A DNA stretch of 64,000 nucleotides from Stenopsyche tienmushanensis (lineage: Eukaryota > Arthropoda > Insecta > Trichoptera > Stenopsychidae): the NCBI GenBank assembly GCA_008973525.1, contig WACJ01000520.1, positions 62,001 to 126,000 of the forward strand, read 5' to 3'. Both the position numbers and the translations under genes were made by a program. Within the stretch, counting starts at the first letter, position 1; each line of letters begins with the position of its first letter. The notes below the pieces were generated by a model. The model saw nothing but the letters and a program-made list of their open reading frames with translations, ran no database searches and was not told the DNA's origin. Positions 52,901 to 58,900 of the stretch are shown piece after piece.

Positions 52901-55900
52901 AGGAAAAATGAAATAAACACAACAAATCAATCCACTTATAATCCTCAACGAGGAAAGGTCTAATTTGATACAAATGCTGTTATTTTTTTAAATGTTTACA
53001 TAGGATATTATAATATTTAGAAAGAGGTGCTCATATAAGTGTGCTTCCACCCTATATTCAAGCATGCAAGACTGTAGAACAAATATATGGTGACATAAAG
53101 GTCAACATTGTTACAGCTCAGCAACTCAGGTACATTGAATTTTGTAAAAGAATGGATATTGTAACAAACGATGAAGTAGGTGAATATCTAAAATATCCTG
53201 AAGAGTTTCTCAACAGTTACAAATCGATGAGAATACCTTCATTAAAGCCACATTTTATATTTTGATATAAAAAGATTAGTAAATTATTTAAAAAAATTCC
53301 ATAAAATTTGATGTTTAACGTTGTATTATACCAGGGATAACAAGATAATATATTTTGTTGCATATCATACTAAAATAGAGGATTAATGTGGGCGATTTAG
53401 TTATTGGATTGGATCATTTTAATTAAATCAGGGAGCGCTCGTGATTTAGAATTGAAAAAATATTTCAGTAATCAATAGTCTGAAATTATCCATCGTCGAC
53501 GGTCTTTTGCATAGTTTACAGTGTAATGTTAAACTAATTAATATTACAGCTTAATTCGATCGAGCATTTCTGACCTTTGTGTAATTGACGTGTTCTGAAA
53601 ATCAAGCCGACACATCAAACGGTTCATGGAATTGTTTGCAAATTTACTTTTGGACATGAGCTCAAAGAGATACGAATTCGTATAGAACTGGACGAATGTT
53701 CGTGTCATTCGACGTAATTATTTTCACTTAAATAAAGTCAACATTTAGTTTGTTTGTATGCTTTATTTGATGAATGATCTCTTTCGAAATCCATCAAATT
53801 GAGCGTTGAATTTAGAATTTCTCAACCGAAAAAATATTTTTAGAGGGAATATTGAGATTAAATTACTGATGAGCCTTAAAAAGTAACGAAGAGTATCGGC
53901 AAATTTGTATTCAAATCCAATAGCATCTACAATATTTGGATTTCAAGATCATTTCATGTGTTTCAGATCAAATAAGTGAAAAAATTCTTATCAAAAAATT
54001 TATAAAATCACAGTGCAATATGTTGATACATTACCTACGTTTGAAAGCAATTATGACATCTTACAAAGAAAAAAGAGTATGATCAAATTTTTAGATTTTT
54101 TGCAGATCTACCCGATTTTTTGATCAAAATTAAAAATTATTTTTCAACACTTTCAATAACTAAGATATGGATTTAATTCAAGAAACAAATAAGATATTTT
54201 TGGGTTGTAAATTTGATCGTATAATTCGGACAATGAAAATTACTGACCTACCCATGTATAAGTTCTAAAAGTATTTTGTCATTCACAAGAAATCAATATA
54301 AATATCGACTGGTGAAGAAAATAGAAATTGCCTTCGTTAAATTGTAAATAAAATGAGGGTGTGCTTGTCCAAAATTCGACCTTAAATTGGTTTTTTTGTA
54401 CCAAATGTCAAACACAGTATATTTCAAAAAATAACAATTTTTCATAGAAAATTTCAACATTTTGTATCCGAAGTCTCTTAAATAGACAATTTGCATCGAT
54501 TTTTTTAGTTACTAATCATTTTTATAATAATATAATGTTGCTTTATTGTTACTCCAGTTAATAAAAATAAATGTATGGAAATATGGACAATGATTTATAA
54601 TCGTATTAATGTTAGCGTTCTCTCGAATATGAATACTATTTCCAGTGTTTGAGGCTTAAAAGATATTAATAGTCATCGAATTTCATTGAATTATTCCAAA
54701 TTTAAAATATACCTTCATATCGAAAATAAACATGTGGGCAAATACAAAAAATACTAGAGGGATGGATGTGAATCATTTAAATATTTACGTGATTGTTGGC
54801 GTAGGGTTGCCTTCGGCTGCGCAACTTATATGGACATCTCCTCCTCTCTTCACTGACAATTCTGGAACTTGCGGTGTGGTTATTCGTGGTAGTGATGTCC
54901 CGACATTTTCTAAAAATAAAAAATGCACATTAATATCTGCTAAATTAATTGATCTTTGGCGTAAAAGGCCAAAGCGAAGGCAAGCGTGCTAATTGAAATA
55001 TATTCCATCGATCGTATGAATATTTGATGTTTCATTTAAAATCTGAATATTAAAAGATTCAACTCGGCAGATTAAGTTAAAAGCGTTCGTACTGAAAAGT
55101 GGCAAGTCTGTGGCTCTGCAGCTTATGTTTTATCAAGTCGAAGTCAGGTAACCTCGTAAAAAGTTTAATTTAAAAATTTTGTGGCACTTCAGTTTATACG
55201 ATCAACCCTTTAACCCTTGCGCAAAATTAAGTATTTATTTTAAAACAAAAATATTTTCTGTCTGGCATCAAATAAACCACTTGCTTGTAAAATGTTTTAA
55301 ATAATATTGTCAAAAGAGTCATCTACTGGAAATAGACATCAAACACATCAATATAAATCAATTCTAGTCATAAAAAGTCATTGAACATTGATTATCAGTA
55401 TTGTAGCAGCATTTCCAGGACCATTTTCGAAGAAATGTGGTCCAATGATTCCATTTGCTCAAAATGCACACCAAAACAATAACATTTTTTGGGTATAGAT
55501 ACCTTATCTGAATAACAAGATTTTAATCGTCCCAGTTATAACAATTTTGCTTATTTTTGTCCATGTTTAAAATTGTACTATCTTCTACTAAAACAAAATG
55601 GCTTACATCATTTAAAAAAATATCATGTGTAAAAATGATATAGTACTGTTATCTAAGCATTATTTTTGGATGATTCTTTATTATATGGAACGATCTACAA
55701 ATTTTACAAAGAATAATTTATAATATTGATTTTATTAACATGACAGAATGTCATTTAAGATGCAGATTGGATAAATTTAGTTTAACTTTAAACTTTAACT
55801 TTAACACTTTAAAGTTTAAATGCCTTTCTATAACATGGACAAAAAATTAAACTAATATCTCCTATGCCGTTTGTGTTATTAATTTTTAAAATAAGGTAAA

Positions 55901-58900
55901 TTCTCCGCTGCATTCGTATTTAAATCATATTTCTAATAAATTCTATCAAAATTATTGAAAAAACACAAATAAATGTCTAATGCTTGTATTTCGAAGTTGA
56001 TGCTCTTTTCTAGCTTATGTTTGTTATTGAACTACTTTCAGCGGTTTTTCTCTATTTTGAATCCGTTATTTTATACAGAACCACCGAAGAAGAACAGCAG
56101 TAGTTTCTTGTAAAACGTCGACAAGCAGAAGTGATATATTGCCTCTTGGCAACATAAGTCTTCTGAGTATTTTATCATTTATCAATGAAACGAAAGTTGC
56201 TATAGATGGGGCATATAAACTCTTGGGAAAAAATTAAATTCACTTAAAATGGTTTGATAAGCTCTTTGAATGATTTAATATGAGCCCAATTATCAGATGT
56301 AAATGTGAGCGTTTTGATATAATGCTTGTCCATGACTAATAAGCATTGCTTTGGCAGCATAATTTGTCGGGAATTTGTTGAGTGCTACTATAATATACAT
56401 GTCAAATATTTGCGGGGGGAAATGGCAGCGATTTCGTTAAAAAGAGTGCTCCAAGTCATTACGGCTAAAATCAATGAAATTTCGCTTTGAAATACTTTCA
56501 GGAATCCTTCGACCGTATTTTGAAGCGTATCCCGAATTTCGACCGTACTTTGATGTCAGGATAAAGTTTTCGAGTAGGGTAGCAACCGTTTGCGGAGGCC
56601 GATCCGCTAAGTTGTTAACCTTTGCTGTGTGGGTCAATTAGCGAACGTGTGTTGCAAATGGAACCCGGAAAACTTTCAGTTTTGAAATGTTCTCCAATGT
56701 ATTCATCATGCATACCCGACACGTACACCGACACGTGGAGCATCTAAGATTAGTTGCCGACAATGAATGCTTTATTTTAATCAGCTTTGTTAACAATAAT
56801 TGGATTTGGCCCACTACAACTTTACGTCTTTAATGATGATGCTAAGCAAGTGCAAATAAAGCAGCCACTTCCAAATGTGCCCTTGAAAGCCTTTAGCTGA
56901 AACATGCCGAAAATGCCTTAATACATGTATAGTACATATTGTTTCCATGCATGATTTGTTCCCTTGGTTATACTTGACACTACATAAATATTTTGAATGT
57001 CAAGGATAGGCATTTTGATGTTATGAATTTCAACCCTAATGAAAGACTAATAACTGTGTTGTGTATACATAAAAACATTTTTCATATTTATTTGCGCTTA
57101 CAAGGCGTGCGAGTAGAAAATACATGAAGGGATTTTAAGCCTTTATTTTAGAATGAAATAGACTACTAACGGTTTACAGATGAATTGTATTCAATTAAAC
57201 CATCTCCTGCGTTAATCACAGCCTCAAAAAGGCCGTCGGAAACGAGAACATGCGCATTTTATAAACACACGAGATACATTTTGAGATGCCTGGCAGATTT
57301 TCTTCGGCTTAACTTAATTGTCTGTCTTATTAATGATCCTTTCAAACATGTTTCATATATAATAAAAAGGCGACTTAAAAAATCATATATCACAGGTAAA
57401 ATTCTCAAAAAATTATTCTTATTCTGAGGTTTTATGGCCGTGTATGCTGATGAGGAATCTTATTGGAACTTGAATGATCTTCCCATGGCATGTATTGTAT
57501 TGTAAAACTGCAACATCCTCTATTTTCATTTGATATCATTGATAATATAATATATAATTTAATGAGTATTTTTTTTAAATTTATAATTGTACAATTCATA
57601 ATCATCAATCTCAATGCCAGTACCCATAGTCCAGTTTATGAAAAAGATACATCTTTGTAAGGAACTGTGCGTTTCACAGTTCCGATGGCGTGGTGTTTGA
57701 CTGTTGTGCACATGCGAATATAAGAAGCTTTATTGTCTGATCTTAGAGCTTTCTTATTAGAATCATTTAGTTTTTACTACAACATTTTTAGTTTTAGAGG
57801 ATGCTTAATTTTGTGCAAAATATTCTTGCTCTTTATTTATTACGTTCAGTAAGAAGATATTTACTCCACTTTTTGTAAGACTTTTAGCGAATATCTTCTT
57901 TCAGGCGCAGTTTCACTTTTTTCTCTAAGTGTTTCAAGCGTCAATAAAACTCATGGATTGAAATATAGTTATCACTTCAATTAAAGTTTGCGTCTTCCAA
58001 CTTCATTCTGGTTTTTTGAATTGTCTTCAATGACAATTTCAACTTGTATGTAATAGAGCAGATATAGTAGATAAATACAAAAAAAAACAGTACTAGAAAA
58101 ATCTTATATTTATACATATGTTAACATTCAATTTCCTAAGTCTATAATATATAAATATATATTTATGCTCTTATTTTTAAATTCTATAAAAAAACAGAAG
58201 TGTAGAGCAACTTTTCACCTCAAATTATGACCTGGATAGATCTTAGATCACTGACTGTTTTAAATCATTGGTGGATTTTCATATAATGCAGCTATCTTAT
58301 TTGTCAACCAATTGCTGATTTATGAGCATTTTTTGCCTTCTAAGTCGATTATATTCGGAGATATCCTATTTGCATGCAAGTATTGCAGTGATTTTCATCT
58401 TTAAAGCTGTACTTTATAGGGTTTCAATTGAAATTAATTTTTCAGCATGCGGCGAATGGATTTGGTCGGTTCTTTTGAAGAAATTGCTAACTTTTCAGCG
58501 CTCGGCTTCCGATGTCGCTCAATTTAGGTCTTCACTTTCCAGACTATCTCCGGAGGAATAGTTGCTCATTCGGATTGCCATTATTATATCATGATAATAA
58601 ACATGATTTTATTCCAGGTATTATATTTCTAAGCGATATAGAACCAAATAATTATATAATAGATTTTTTTATCAGCTTCTATACATTAAAATATTTGTAT
58701 TAATGGATCGTCTATCATTTTTTGTTTATTGCCAAATATGTCACACTTGCTAAATAAAGTTCATATGAAAAATTGGTTCCAACCGCATTTTTTCACAGCG
58801 ATAAACACCGTAGTATAATCATGTGCCGTATCAATATTTTATTCAGCTGTGACATTTTTAAAGCTGTTTTTTGGAATCCGTTGGTGTTTTGTGTCATTAA

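Larger units (their letters stand above)
47975..54788. other. Dscam-like intron of 6.8 kb between the two Ig3 exons
   Basis: It contains two mariner fragments (49021-50045), a GC-richer island (50600-51080) with no credible frame, another GC-richer stretch (52120-52500), a 5S rRNA pseudogene (52710-52816) and an unidentified + strand ORF (53014-53265). The rest is AT-rich and featureless. Confidence 0.65.

Noticed and set aside
54732..54992. 86-codon ORF on the + strand
   Set aside because: It is the antisense shadow of the Ig3 exon 54789-54909, which has the right acceptor, donor, phase and Ig motif on the - strand.
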